Assembly: GCA_963846475.1 (NCBI GenBank)
Contig: CAWJVZ010000004.1
Coordinates: 2,976,001-3,040,000 of the forward strand
DNA from: DASWJZ01 sp963846475
GTDB lineage: Bacteria > Pseudomonadota > Alphaproteobacteria > Rhizobiales > Afifellaceae
Direction: 5' to 3'
DNA: 64,000 nucleotides
This document shows positions 1 to 8,330 of the stretch, piece by piece; position 1 is the stretch's first letter, and each line of letters opens with the position of its first letter. The translations under genes were made by a program, and so were the position numbers. Under the pieces are notes generated by a model that had not been told where the DNA came from, searched no databases, and saw nothing but the letters and a program-made list of their open reading frames with translations.

Positions 1-150
1 ATCCTCATCGGATCGGTTGGGCTCGGATGGCATTACGCCATCGACGGCTACGCGTCGCTGATCGGAGTCGCCATCCTGTGGAGATTCGCCGGGTGGGCGG
101 CGCAATTTTGGGTGCGCCGAACGGACGCGGTTTCGCCAGCGCTGGTCTGA
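1..150 (+). CDS. C-terminal end of a PAP2-superfamily membrane protein (5' end outside window)
   Basis: Frame 1 is open from the first base to a TGA at 148-150 and gives about 49 residues. The peptide has the pattern GWHYAIDGYAS followed by a hydrophobic stretch and a GW. This resembles the last catalytic block of PAP2-type phosphatase/inositolphosphotransferase proteins, in which a His and an Asp three residues later sit next to the final transmembrane helix. Only the tail is present, so the substrate cannot be told. The AlkB-like gene follows on the same strand about 50 bases later. Family assignment is from this one motif and is moderate. Confidence 0.5.
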   Translation: MLIGSVGLGWHYAIDGYASLIGVAILWRFAGWAAQFWVRRTDAVSPALV

Positions 151-200
151 CCCATCTAGCCCACGCATACATTCGGCCCGGAGCACGCCGAGCGACTGCG

Positions 201-821
201 ATGGAACTCCCGCTCCCGCCCGGTCTGGAGCTTCGGCGAAGCTATCTCGACGAGCCCGCCCAAGCGCGGCTTCTCGGACTTGTCCGCACGGTTCTCGACG
301 AGGCGCCGTTGTTCCGGCCGAGAATGCCGAGGACCGGCAAGCCGTTGTCGGTGCTGATGTCGAATTGCGGCCCGCTCGGCTGGGTGTCGGATGAGACCGG
401 CTACCGCTACCAGCCCATGCACCCCGAGACCGGCAAGACTTGGCCGGCTATTCCGGAAATGGTGCTGAAAGCCTGGGTGGAGCTTGGCGGCTATGGCTAC
501 CCCCCGCAGGCCTGCTTGATCAATTACTACGCGCCCAGCGCCCGCATGGGCCTGCACCAGGACAAGGACGAGGCGGATTTCGCCGCCCCTGTCGTGTCGC
601 TGTCGCTCGGCAATTCAGCCCTGTTTCGGGTGGGCGGCAAGGGCCGCAAGGATCCCACAAGATCGTTCCGGCTCGATTCGGGTGACGCCGTCGTCCTCGG
701 CGGGCTGTCGCGGCTCGCCTTCCACGGCATCGACCGTGTCCTTTCAGGCAGCTCGGCCCTGCTGCCCGAGGGCGGGCGATTCAACCTCACCCTCAGGCGG
801 GTCACCGCCCCGGACTTCTGA
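201..821 (+). CDS. alkB: AlkB-like 2-oxoglutarate/Fe(II)-dependent dioxygenase
   Basis: The product (206 aa) belongs to the AlkB family, which repairs alkylated bases in DNA or RNA by oxidative demethylation. The iron ligands are visible as H119-x-D121 (in LHQDKDE) and H175 (in AFHGIDR). The 2-oxoglutarate-binding arginines follow as R193 and R199 near RFNLTLRR. The N-Y-Y stretch before HxD is also typical. I start at ATG 201 because the family begins near the LPLPPGLEL segment; the in-frame ATG at 27 would add 58 low-complexity Arg-rich residues that overlap the upstream PAP2 tail. The length matches E. coli AlkB (about 216 aa). It converges with the next gene and no SOS-type site was seen in front of it. 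Confidence 0.88.
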   Translation: MELPLPPGLELRRSYLDEPAQARLLGLVRTVLDEAPLFRPRMPRTGKPLSVLMSNCGPLGWVSDETGYRYQPMHPETGKTWPAIPEMVLKAWVELGGYGYPPQACLINYYAPSARMGLHQDKDEADFAAPVVSLSLGNSALFRVGGKGRKDPTRSFRLDSGDAVVLGGLSRLAFHGIDRVLSGSSALLPEGGRFNLTLRRVTAPDF

Positions 822-1151
822 TCAATCCGAGACGGTGTAGCTTCCCGTATCGCAGAGATTGATGCTTCGCTCTTCCATCTCCGATGCATCGTCGAAGACG
901 ATCTTCAGGTCGTATTCGCAGACATCGCGTCCGTCGGCGATGGTGATGCGCGAAGCCTCCCCGGCTGCAAGAATGTCGGTGCCCAGGATGTCCTCTTCCC
1001 AGTCGTCCACGCCGACCGGCGAGGCATAGAATTCGTTGATGGCGCCGCTCGACTGGTTGTCCAACATGAAAACCAGATCCTCAGCAAAGGCCGGCGTAAC
1101 CGAAATGGCCGTCGCGATTGCCGTGCCGGCCAGAAATGTCTTCAGTCCCAT
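822..1151 (-). CDS. Small secreted protein of unknown function
   Basis: This 109-residue protein starts with a Sec signal peptide (MGLKTF, hydrophobic core, AFA cleavage site after residue 23), so it is probably periplasmic. The mature part is acidic and contains two cysteines (in DVCEYDL and INLCDTG) that could form a disulfide. ATG 1151 is chosen over the longer frame because an AGGGAG ribosome site lies just upstream and the signal peptide starts there. The mature sequence (NQSS..INEFYASPVGVDDWEEDIL) resembles a small family of conserved alphaproteobacterial exported proteins with no known role. Its stop codon immediately abuts that of the AlkB gene. Confidence 0.75.
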   Translation of the reverse strand: MGLKTFLAGTAIATAISVTPAFAEDLVFMLDNQSSGAINEFYASPVGVDDWEEDILGTDILAAGEASRITIADGRDVCEYDLKIVFDDASEMEERSINLCDTGSYTVSD

Positions 1152-1266
1152 GGAAACTCCCTCTTGAGCGGTCCGATTACTTGGCGGAAACGTCGCCCCG
1201 CGGAGCGCTGGCGTAGCCGCGTTGGGCGATAGCGTCCAGAGCCGTTGCAAGCAGGCGGTGGTCCCC

Positions 1267-1830
1267 TCAGCCCGCTTCCCGCGCGAACTCAGTCTTGCGA
1301 AACAGGGCATGCAACGTCACGGCTTCGGCCGCAAATGCCTCTGTGGCACCCTCTTCGCGGTCGATGATAGTGATCGCGTCGCGCACCTCGGCCCCGGCAC
1401 TCCGCAGTGCGGCGATGGCCTTCAGCGCGGATCCGCCGGTCGTCGTGACGTCCTCAACCACCACCACGCGCTTGCCGACGAGGTCCTCGCCCTCTGCCAG
1501 CCCTTCCACCAGGGCTCTGATGCCGTGGCCCTTCGCCTCCTTCCGCACGAACACCGCGCCGACCGGCCGACCGGTGACGGCGCTCATTGCCGCGGTCGCC
1601 GCCACGATCGGCACCGCCCCGAGCTCCAGCCCGCCGACATAGTCGGCGCCGAGCTCGGCGGCCCTGGCGGCGATCGCCTGACCGATCAGCCGCGCTCCCT
1701 GCGGGTCCAGCATGGCGGGCTTGAGGTTGAAATAGATCGTGCTCGTCCGCCCGGAGGCGAGGGTGAACGCGCCGCCCTGGCGGAACGAGCGCCGCCCGAT
1801 GATCGCCAATAGGATAGTCCGATCGTCCAT
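1267..1830 (-). CDS. pyrE: Orotate phosphoribosyltransferase
   Basis: PyrE (187 aa) joins orotate to PRPP to form OMP in de novo pyrimidine synthesis in the cytoplasm. The PRPP-binding motif VVVVEDVTTTGGS sits at residues 122-134. The flexible-loop motif RKEAKGHG (residues 96-103) carries the conserved Lys and His. The N-terminal segment GAFTLASGRTSTIYFNLK is also typical. ATG 1830 gives the family's start; the longer open frame upstream is Arg/Pro-rich and unlike any PyrE. The gene lies 47 bases downstream of the VOC gene on the same strand, so they may be co-transcribed. Confidence 0.95.
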   Translation of the reverse strand: MDDRTILLAIIGRRSFRQGGAFTLASGRTSTIYFNLKPAMLDPQGARLIGQAIAARAAELGADYVGGLELGAVPIVAATAAMSAVTGRPVGAVFVRKEAKGHGIRALVEGLAEGEDLVGKRVVVVEDVTTTGGSALKAIAALRSAGAEVRDAITIIDREEGATEAFAAEAVTLHALFRKTEFAREAG

Positions 1831-1877
1831 GTGTCCGCCTCCGCCGCGGGGCAGTGGCGGCAATCGCTGCGCCGAGG

Positions 1878-2252
1878 TCAAGTCTCCGGCAGGGTGCTGA
1901 TCCAGCCGACGATGCCGCCCCCCGGCTGCCGGAGCACGGCGATCCGGGCGGCATTCGGCATGAGGAAAGGCGGCCGCAGGAGGGTCGCACCCAGTTCCTC
2001 GGCTTCCGTAAGCCGGGCATCCAGGTCGTCGATGACGAAATAGGGCAGCCACAGTTCCGGTGCGTCGGGAAAATCGGAGCGGCTGGAATCGACAAAGGCG
2101 CCGACGCTGCGGCCCTGCGGGTTGCGGGCGATCCAGCAAGGGAACGGCTCGGCGGCGAATAGCTCGAAGGTCCAGCCGAGCGCGCCGGCATAGAAGGCTT
2201 TCGCGCCCTCTACGTCGCGGCTCATCAGAACCGCCCAGACCGCCTTGGCCAT
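1878..2252 (-). CDS. VOC (glyoxalase/bleomycin-resistance fold) family protein
   Basis: This 124-residue protein has the vicinal-oxygen-chelate fold pattern: MSRDVEGAKAFYAGALGWTFE at the N terminus, a central LWLPYFVIDDLDARLTEAEELGATLL repeat and a final ..IAVLRQPGGGIVGW strand. Family members bind a metal and include glyoxalases, dioxygenases and antibiotic-binding proteins. The substrate cannot be read from sequence. It is a single-domain member and would be expected to dimerise. The neighbour pyrE gives no functional clue. Confidence 0.8.
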   Translation of the reverse strand: MAKAVWAVLMSRDVEGAKAFYAGALGWTFELFAAEPFPCWIARNPQGRSVGAFVDSSRSDFPDAPELWLPYFVIDDLDARLTEAEELGATLLRPPFLMPNAARIAVLRQPGGGIVGWISTLPET

Positions 2253-2567
2253 ATGGTTGCCCGAACAGGCCCGTTCACGAAGGCGTGAAAGTTTAGCCGA
2301 ACAGATCCATCTGACGCAACGCCACCAGAGTAGAATTTAGCCGGAGAACCGCTCTGAGTAGCGCCTGGTCAACGCCCCCGTCGGCGTCCAGGCCTACATG
2401 GGAGGCTGACAGGCTGCCGCACGACCGCGATCCGGCCGACGCATTGCACATCGCACTAACTCGTCCAGTGCCAGCTTCGTTGCCGGGGACCGTAGTCCTG
2501 CCGCAACCACGGTGGACAAGGTCAGCGGACGATCAACATGCGGTGAGCAGGAGCATTCTCGCCGGGA
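2253..2567. other. Intergenic stretch with no recognised gene
   Basis: These 315 bases lie between the divergently placed 5' side of the VOC gene and the 3' end of grpE. I see no open frame with family resemblance, no tRNA-like fold and no clear terminator. It should contain the promoter for the VOC-pyrE pair. Confidence 0.5.
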
Positions 2568-3221
2568 TCACTTAGCGGCCGCGGTCCGGCCGCCGTTCCC
2601 GGCAGGCGCCGCTTCATCCTTGGAGACGCCGACCAGCGCCGCGCGCAGCACGCGGTCGGCGATCTGATAGCCGTCCTGCACCACTTCGACGACCGTACCC
2701 GCAGGCACGCTCGAATCGGGCAGTTCAAACATCGCCTGGTGGCGGTTCGGATCGAAGCGCTCGCCTTTGGCGGCAATCCGCGTGATGCCGTTCCTCTCCA
2801 GGAGCCGCTCCATCTCGCGCGCCGTCATCTCGACCCCCTCGATGAGGGCCGAGAAAGCCTCGTCTCCCGCCTGGCGACGCTCGGCCGGCACCGCATCCAG
2901 CGCGCGCTTCAGATTGTCGCCCACGGCGAGCATGTCGCCGGCGAATTTGGTCAACGCGTATTTTCGCGCATCGGTCACGTCGCGCTCCGTGCGGCGACGC
3001 AGATTGTCCATGTCGGCGGCGAGCCGCAAAAGCCGGTCCGTCAAGTCGGCCTTCTCCGCTTCCAGCCTGGCGATCTCGGCGGTGGAGCCGGCGAGCTGGT
3101 CCATCGCCTCTTCGCATTCCACCTCTTCGCTGGATAGCCGGGTTTCGGCCGGGTCCGCGGCCTCTTCGGCGGCGAGCGGCGCCGCACCTTCCGCGGGGTT
3201 CTTCGGTTCGGTCTCGGTCAT
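2568..3221 (-). CDS. grpE: Nucleotide exchange factor GrpE
   Basis: GrpE (217 aa) drives ADP release from the DnaK chaperone. The first 50 or so residues are acidic and disordered. A long coiled coil follows (EIARLEAEKADLTDRLLRLAADMDNLRRRTERDV), then the KFAGDMLAVGDNLKRAL helix. The C-terminal beta domain holds the family signature FDPNRHQAMFELPDSSVPAGTVVEVVQDGYQIADRVLRAALVGV. It lies downstream of hrcA on the same strand with a 58-base gap, a common alphaproteobacterial order. dnaK is not in the window. Confidence 0.96.
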   Translation of the reverse strand: MTETEPKNPAEGAAPLAAEEAADPAETRLSSEEVECEEAMDQLAGSTAEIARLEAEKADLTDRLLRLAADMDNLRRRTERDVTDARKYALTKFAGDMLAVGDNLKRALDAVPAERRQAGDEAFSALIEGVEMTAREMERLLERNGITRIAAKGERFDPNRHQAMFELPDSSVPAGTVVEVVQDGYQIADRVLRAALVGVSKDEAAPAGNGGRTAAAK

Positions 3222-3279
3222 TTTCTCATCATCTTCCGGTTTGCCGGCGATATCGAAATTCTGGTGCGAAAATCAAGGA

Positions 3280-4338
3280 TCAGCGGCCGAGGAGCTGCGT
3301 CATCAGCTGCGCGGTATAATTCACCGCCGGCACGACCCGCGCATAGTTCAGCCGCGTAGGGCCGATGACGCCGAGCACGCCCACCACCCGGTCGGAGGAA
3401 TCGCGGAACGGCGCGACCACCAGCGAGGACCCGGAGAGCGAAAACAGCTTGTTCTCCGAGCCGATAAAGATGCGCACGCCCTCGCCCTGCTCGGCAAGGC
3501 CGAGGAGCTGGATGAATTCCTTTTTCGATTCCAGGTCGTCGAAAAGCAGCCTTATGCGCTCCAGATCCTCCAGCGCCTTCACGTCGCCGATCAGGTTCGA
3601 CATGCCGCGCACGATCAGCGTGCCGGGCTCCTCGCTCGCGCCCGACCAGGTGGCGACGCCGGCGGCGATCACCCGCTCGGTCAGCTTGTCGATCTCGCGC
3701 CGCCGCTCCTCGCGCTGCCGCTGCAGCTCGGCCTTGGCCTCCGACAGGGTGCGGCCGCGGAAATGCGCATTGAGGTAGTTCCCCGCCTCCACCAGAGCGG
3801 AGGTCGGCAGGCCCCGCGGCGTCTCGATGATGCGGTTCTCCACGCCGCCGTTCTCCGCGACGAGCACGGCGAGCGCCCGCGTCGGCTCGATGCGCACGAA
3901 CTCGACATGCTTTAGCCGGATGTCCTGCTTGCCGGCGATGACGACCCCGGCGCCGCGCGACAGCCCGGAGAGCATGTGGCCCGCCTCGGAGAGGAGCAAT
4001 TCGACGGAATGGCCCTCGCCGACGGCACTCACCTCCTGGTCGATGCGGTGGCGCTCCTCGTCGGAAAGCTCACCCACCTCCATCAGCGTGTCGATGAAGA
4101 AGCGAAGGCCAAGGTCTGTCGGCAGCCGTCCCGCGCTGGTATGCGGCGCATAGATGAGGCCCATCTCCTCCAGATCGGCCATGATGTTGCGGACGGAGGC
4201 GGGCGACAGCGCCGCGGCAAGGATGCGGCTGACGTTCCGCGAGCCGACGGGCGTCCCCGTCTCCAGGTACAATTCGACGATGCGGCGGAAAATCTCCCGC
4301 GACCTGTTGTCGAGCGCGGCAAGCCCGTCGGCCCGCAT
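3280..4338 (-). CDS. hrcA: Heat-inducible transcription repressor HrcA
   Basis: HrcA (352 aa) represses groESL and other heat-shock genes by binding the CIRCE inverted repeat. The N-terminal winged helix contains RREIFRRIVELYLETGTPVGSRNVSRIL-like sequence and SPASVRNIMADLEEMGLIYAPHTSAGRLPTDLGLRFFID, the classic family block. The C-terminal GAF-like regulatory part ends with DRVVGVLGVIGPTRLNYARVVPAVNY. ATG 4338 matches the family start; the longer frame overlaps the divergent rph upstream region. I saw no CIRCE repeat (TTAGCACTC-N9-GAGTGCTAA) in front of hrcA, so autoregulation is not supported here. Confidence 0.95.
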   Translation of the reverse strand: MRADGLAALDNRSREIFRRIVELYLETGTPVGSRNVSRILAAALSPASVRNIMADLEEMGLIYAPHTSAGRLPTDLGLRFFIDTLMEVGELSDEERHRIDQEVSAVGEGHSVELLLSEAGHMLSGLSRGAGVVIAGKQDIRLKHVEFVRIEPTRALAVLVAENGGVENRIIETPRGLPTSALVEAGNYLNAHFRGRTLSEAKAELQRQREERRREIDKLTERVIAAGVATWSGASEEPGTLIVRGMSNLIGDVKALEDLERIRLLFDDLESKKEFIQLLGLAEQGEGVRIFIGSENKLFSLSGSSLVVAPFRDSSDRVVGVLGVIGPTRLNYARVVPAVNYTAQLMTQLLGR

Positions 4339-4472
4339 GGTATTCCGTTCTCCTTCGGCTCCCCGCCAGATATCAGGAACCTCTGCGCCGATGGCAAGTC
4401 TCCGCTTTACCGCATCGGCAGCGCAGCGTAACAACCCGCTTCCTGCCGACCCGGGCACTTGGGCATTTTTGG

Positions 4473-5186
4473 ATGCGACCGTCGAAACGCGAGCCGGACG
4501 AGCTCCGCCGCATCTCCCTTGAGCGCGGCGTCGCCAAGCACGCCGAAGGCTCCTGCCTGGTGCGGTTCGGCGACACGCACGTGCTCTGCACTGCGAGCCT
4601 CGCCGAACAGGTGCCGGGCTGGCTGCGCGGCGGCGGCAAGGGCTGGGTCACCGCCGAATACGGCATGCTGCCGCGCGCCACGCACGAGCGCATGCGCCGT
4701 GAGGCGAGCCAGGGCCATCAGGGCGGCCGCACCCACGAGATTCAGCGCCTGATCGGCCGGTCGCTGCGCGCCGTCGTCGACCTGAAGGCGCTCGGCGAAC
4801 GGCAGGTCACCGTCGACTGCGACGTGCTGCAGGCCGACGGCGGGACGCGCACGGCAGCCATCACCGGCGCCTGGGTGGCGCTGCACGACGCGCTCGCCTG
4901 GATGCGGCTCCGTTCGATGATCGGCGACAAGGTGCTGGTCGACCATGTCGCCGCAGTTTCCTGCGGGATCGTCGGCGGGACGCCCGTCCTCGACCTTGAT
5001 TATTCCGAGGATTCGCAGGCCGGCACCGACGCCAATTTCGTGATGACCGGCTCTGGCGGCATCGTCGAGGTGCAGGGCACGGCCGAGGGCGCCCCGTTCA
5101 GCGAGGCGGATTTTCTGGCACTCCTCGGGCTCGCCCGCACCGGCATCCGCCGCCTCGTCGATCTGCAGAAGATGGCCGTCAGCTGA
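4473..5186 (+). CDS. rph: Ribonuclease PH
   Basis: RNase PH (237 aa) is a phosphorolytic 3'-5' exonuclease that trims tRNA precursors. Family sequence is clear throughout: the start MRPSKREPDELR, VLCTASLAEQVPGWLRGGGKGWVTAEYGMLPRATHER, the phosphate-binding QIQRLIGRSLRAVVDL-type block (here HEIQRLIGRSLRAVV), DCDVLQADGGTRTAAITGAWVAL, and the C-terminal DLDYSEDSQAGTDANFVMTGSGGIVEVQGTAEGAPFS. It diverges from hrcA and is followed eight bases later by rdgB, an arrangement common in this order. Confidence 0.97.
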   Translation: MRPSKREPDELRRISLERGVAKHAEGSCLVRFGDTHVLCTASLAEQVPGWLRGGGKGWVTAEYGMLPRATHERMRREASQGHQGGRTHEIQRLIGRSLRAVVDLKALGERQVTVDCDVLQADGGTRTAAITGAWVALHDALAWMRLRSMIGDKVLVDHVAAVSCGIVGGTPVLDLDYSEDSQAGTDANFVMTGSGGIVEVQGTAEGAPFSEADFLALLGLARTGIRRLVDLQKMAVS

Positions 5187-5194
5187 GTCGGCCC

Positions 5195-5830
5195 ATGCTG
5201 CTTCGGCCTGGCCCGATCGTCGTGGCGAGCCACAATCCCGGCAAGGCCCGCGAGATCGTCGACCTGCTCGGCCCCTTCAGTTTCGAGATACGATCCGCGG
5301 CCGAGCTCGGTCTGCGCGAGCCTGAGGAGACCGGCCGGACTTTCGAAGAGAATGCCGAACTGAAGGCCCGCGCCGCCGCCGAGGCGTCCGGCCTGCGGGC
5401 GCTCGCCGACGATTCCGGCCTCGCCGTGGACGCGCTTGGCGGCGCGCCCGGCATTTTTTCGGCGCGCTGGGCCGGGCCGACGAAAGATTTTGCGCTGGCG
5501 ATGCGGAAGGTCGAGGACAGCCTTCAGAAGCTCGGCGCCGTCACCCCGGAGAAGCGCCGCGCGCATTTCGTTTCTGCCCTGAGCCTCGCTGCGCCGGGCG
5601 GCGGGATCAAGACGTACGTCGGCCGCGTCGACGGGACGCTGGTCTGGCCGCCCCGCGGCAATCTCGGCTTCGGCTACGACCCGATCTTCCTGCCCGATGG
5701 CCACGACCGCACGTTTGGCGAAATGACCGCCGAGGAAAAGCACGGCTGGCGCCCGGGTCACGGCGAAGCACTCTCCCACCGCGCCCGCGCGTTCCAGCTC
5801 TTCGCCCGCGACTGCCTCGGCGAATTGTGA
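5195..5830 (+). CDS. rdgB: RdgB/HAM1-family non-canonical purine NTP pyrophosphatase
   Basis: This 211-residue enzyme hydrolyses dITP, ITP and XTP to the monophosphates and keeps deaminated purines out of DNA. The N-terminal motif VVASHNPGKAREI binds the triphosphate. The block TFEENAELKARAAAEASGLRALADDSGLAVDALGGAPGIFSARWAG carries the conserved metal-binding Glu/Asp residues. GNLGFGYDPIFLPDGHDRTFGEMTAEEKHGWRPGHGEALSHRARAF is the usual C-terminal signature, with GWR replacing the more common NxxSHR context. It is translationally close to rph. The coproporphyrinogen oxidase gene that often follows is absent. Confidence 0.95.
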   Translation: MLLRPGPIVVASHNPGKAREIVDLLGPFSFEIRSAAELGLREPEETGRTFEENAELKARAAAEASGLRALADDSGLAVDALGGAPGIFSARWAGPTKDFALAMRKVEDSLQKLGAVTPEKRRAHFVSALSLAAPGGGIKTYVGRVDGTLVWPPRGNLGFGYDPIFLPDGHDRTFGEMTAEEKHGWRPGHGEALSHRARAFQLFARDCLGEL

Positions 5831-5917
5831 GTGCGGGAGGGAACCCCCGGAATCTCAGTAGTCAGGGATTGGCCGCAGAGCCCCGACGATCTTGCCCCGG
5901 CGTCCAGCCGCCCCCGA

Positions 5918-6844
5918 TCAGCGCACCGCCGCTGTAAAGTGCGGGTCCTCGTGCATTGCCCAGTAGCGCGCCCGCAGCCGCCACGTGACCGCGCCGGGGG
6001 TGCCGTCGCCCAACACTGCGCCGTCGACGCGCGTCGCCGGCATGATGCCCCCCGCCGTGCTGGTCAAAAACACCTCGTCCGCTGTCCGCACCTCGTCGGC
6101 CGCTAGCGCCCGCTCCTCGACCGCGAGACCCAGCTCCGCGGCGATGTCGAGCGCCGTCCGCCGCGTGATCCCCTCCAGGACGCCCGCCGCCGGCGTCGCA
6201 AGCTTGCCGCCGCGGACCATGAAGATGTTGAAGCCGGGCCCCTCGACGACATTGCCGTCGCGGTCGGTCAGCACCGCCGTGTCGCCGCCCCTCTCGTAGG
6301 CTTCAAAGAGGCCGGCCGTGAGGTCGAGCCAGTGGTAGTTCTTCACCGTCGGGTCCACCGCCTCGGGCGGGATGCGCGTCGTGCCGCTGATGACGAGGTG
6401 GAGGCCCGTCTCCTGTTTCGCCGGGTCAGCGATCCACACGAACGGGATGGCGAAGGCCGAAAAGCGGTTTTGCGCCAGCCGGGGGTCGCGCGAGCCGGGG
6501 CGCGGCATGCCGCGCGTACAGATCATCTCGACATAAGCGTTCCGCAGCCCGCTTCGCCGCACGCATTCCATGAGCACCGAGCGTATCGCCGCCCGGTCAA
6601 GCCCCGGATCCAGGCGCAAGCGGGCCATGCCGCGCTGAAAACGGTCGAGATGATCGTCCAGCCGGAAGAAGCGGCCCTTCCAGACATGCACGACGTCATA
6701 GGTGGCGTCGGACCGCAAAAACCCCCAATCGAGGATCGGCACCCGCGCCTCGCCGACCGGCACGAAGCAGCCGTCCACATAGGCGACGCCCTCCGAGAGG
6801 TCAGCGATGTGCGTGGCGGCAGGTTCGGCTTCTCTGGGCGGCAT
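5918..6844 (-). CDS. Class IV PLP-dependent aminotransferase (D-amino-acid/branched-chain type)
   Basis: The product (308 aa) is a fold-type IV aminotransferase, the group containing D-alanine aminotransferase, IlvE and aminodeoxychorismate lyase. Visible features are the N-terminal VDGCFVPVGEARVPILDWGFLRSDATYDVVHVWKGRFFRLDDHLDRF, the Schiff-base lysine K168 in DPTVKNYHWLDLTAGLFEAYERG, and the cofactor-binding GVLEGITRRTALDIAAELGL and FLTSTAGGIMPATRVDG stretches. ATG 6844 is the first start that gives a normal-length protein; the open frame extends a further 198 codons upstream without family similarity. A short broken copy of part of this gene is present at about 28456-28565. Confidence 0.87.
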   Translation of the reverse strand: MPPREAEPAATHIADLSEGVAYVDGCFVPVGEARVPILDWGFLRSDATYDVVHVWKGRFFRLDDHLDRFQRGMARLRLDPGLDRAAIRSVLMECVRRSGLRNAYVEMICTRGMPRPGSRDPRLAQNRFSAFAIPFVWIADPAKQETGLHLVISGTTRIPPEAVDPTVKNYHWLDLTAGLFEAYERGGDTAVLTDRDGNVVEGPGFNIFMVRGGKLATPAAGVLEGITRRTALDIAAELGLAVEERALAADEVRTADEVFLTSTAGGIMPATRVDGAVLGDGTPGAVTWRLRARYWAMHEDPHFTAAVR

Positions 6845-7111
6845 GCCCCTGTCTCTACGGCTTGCAGCGGATCGCTTCAACGCAAGGCGGGGCGAGCCGT
6901 GGCTCTCCACGCGATCGCCCGCAGCTAAGCCGTCGGTAGCCGCGAAAGCCGTCGCAGCCACGCCGGTCCTGCAGGAAGGGCGGCTCGTGGCAATAAGGTT
7001 AAAAAGCGTTTCGGCTTGCCGCAAACGCGCTGACTTTGCCCTTTGGCTCGCAACCGAATGGGCCCGAAGCGCCAAGCCCGCGCCGAGTGTGCCGCACTCA
7101 CGGGTGATCGA

Positions 7112-8281
7112 TTGAAAGCGGCTCTTGTGGATTTGGATGTTGCGATCGCCGGAGGTGGGCTCGCGGGGTCGCTTGCTGCGGCGATGCTGGGACGGGCTGG
7201 AATTCGCGTCGCCCTGGTCGATCCGCATCCGAGCTACCCACCCGATTTTCGCTGCGAGAAGATAGATGCCTCGCAGGTCGAAATCCTGCGGCGAACCGGT
7301 TTGGCGGATGCCATACTGGGTGCCGCCACCCTTGACGGGGAGGCATGGTTCGCCCGTTCCGGTCGGGTGATCGACAAGCGGCAAAGCGGCCAATACGGCA
7401 TCCTTTACCACGACCTCGTGAACACCGTTCGAACGCAAATCCCCGGCGATGTGAAGGTCATCTATGGCAAGGTGAAGTCTGTCTCTTTGTCAGATGACCG
7501 GCAGCACCTCGCATTGTCGGACGGCAGTGTAATCGCCGCTCGCCTGGTAATACTGGCGAACGGTCTGAATTCGGCGCTCCGCCACAATTTAGGGATGGAA
7601 CGCCACGATCTGAGCCCCGGCCACTCCGTCGCGATCGGATTCGACGTGAAACCCCTGGCCTGTCCTGCCTTGGCGACCAGAGCAATCACCTATTATTTCG
7701 AGCGGCCAGAGGATCGAATAGCTTATTTGACGGCGTTTCCGGTCGGCACGACCTGGCGCGCCAACCTGATGACCTACAGGGATGCTCGCGACCCGTGGCT
7801 GCATGCATTCCGGCATGAACCGCAGAGCGGCTTGGCCTCCGTGATGGCCGGTCTGGCGAGCTGCATCGGTCGATTTGAGGTGGTCGGTCCTGTCAGGATC
7901 AGGCCTGCAGATCTCTATGTGACCGGCAACTATCTCCAATCAGGCATCGTTCTGGTCGGTGACGCCTTCGCAACCTCGTGCCCGGCGGCCGGCACTGGCC
8001 TCAACAAGGTCTTCACCGACGTCGAGCGACTCTGCAACATTTACATCCCGCATTGGCTTGCGACTGCAGGAATGGGACCGGAGAAGCTCGCAGCGTTCTA
8101 TCGCGACCCGGTAAAGGTGGCGTGCGACAGGCACTCCTTCGAAAAGGCGTTTTACCTCCGCTCGTTCTCGAGCAGTACCTCTCTGGCCTGGACCGTCCGG
8201 CGGGCGGCGCACACCCTCGTTCGTTGCGGTCGGGGCGTGTTGAAGCGGCCCGAAATACCCCAAGCGGCTCTCGAGACCTGA
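7112..8281 (+). CDS. FAD-dependent monooxygenase-like oxidoreductase
   Basis: This protein of about 389 aa has a Rossmann dinucleotide motif near its N terminus (DVAIAGGGLAGSLAAAMLGRAGIRVALVD). It also has the second FAD motif GIVLVGDAFATSCPAAGTGLNKVFTDVERL, typical of the UbiH/PHBH class. A LVILANGLNSALR segment corresponds to the central ATG/G loop. The substrate is not deducible. The start is uncertain: TTG 7112 lies just before the Rossmann strand and is my choice, while an in-frame ATG at 7043 would add 23 polar residues. It converges on the CelD-type acyltransferase genes, and the proteins may belong to one surface or envelope modification pathway (inference). Confidence 0.75.
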   Translation: MKAALVDLDVAIAGGGLAGSLAAAMLGRAGIRVALVDPHPSYPPDFRCEKIDASQVEILRRTGLADAILGAATLDGEAWFARSGRVIDKRQSGQYGILYHDLVNTVRTQIPGDVKVIYGKVKSVSLSDDRQHLALSDGSVIAARLVILANGLNSALRHNLGMERHDLSPGHSVAIGFDVKPLACPALATRAITYYFERPEDRIAYLTAFPVGTTWRANLMTYRDARDPWLHAFRHEPQSGLASVMAGLASCIGRFEVVGPVRIRPADLYVTGNYLQSGIVLVGDAFATSCPAAGTGLNKVFTDVERLCNIYIPHWLATAGMGPEKLAAFYRDPVKVACDRHSFEKAFYLRSFSSSTSLAWTVRRAAHTLVRCGRGVLKRPEIPQAALET

Positions 8282-8330
8282 AAACCGCCGCTCCGAGCGA
8301 GCCGCCGGAGCGCCGACCGGGAGATCTCTT

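Noticed and set aside
3280..4472. CIRCE element controlling hrcA-grpE
   Set aside because: The TTAGCACTC-N9-GAGTGCTAA repeat was not found between hrcA and rph.
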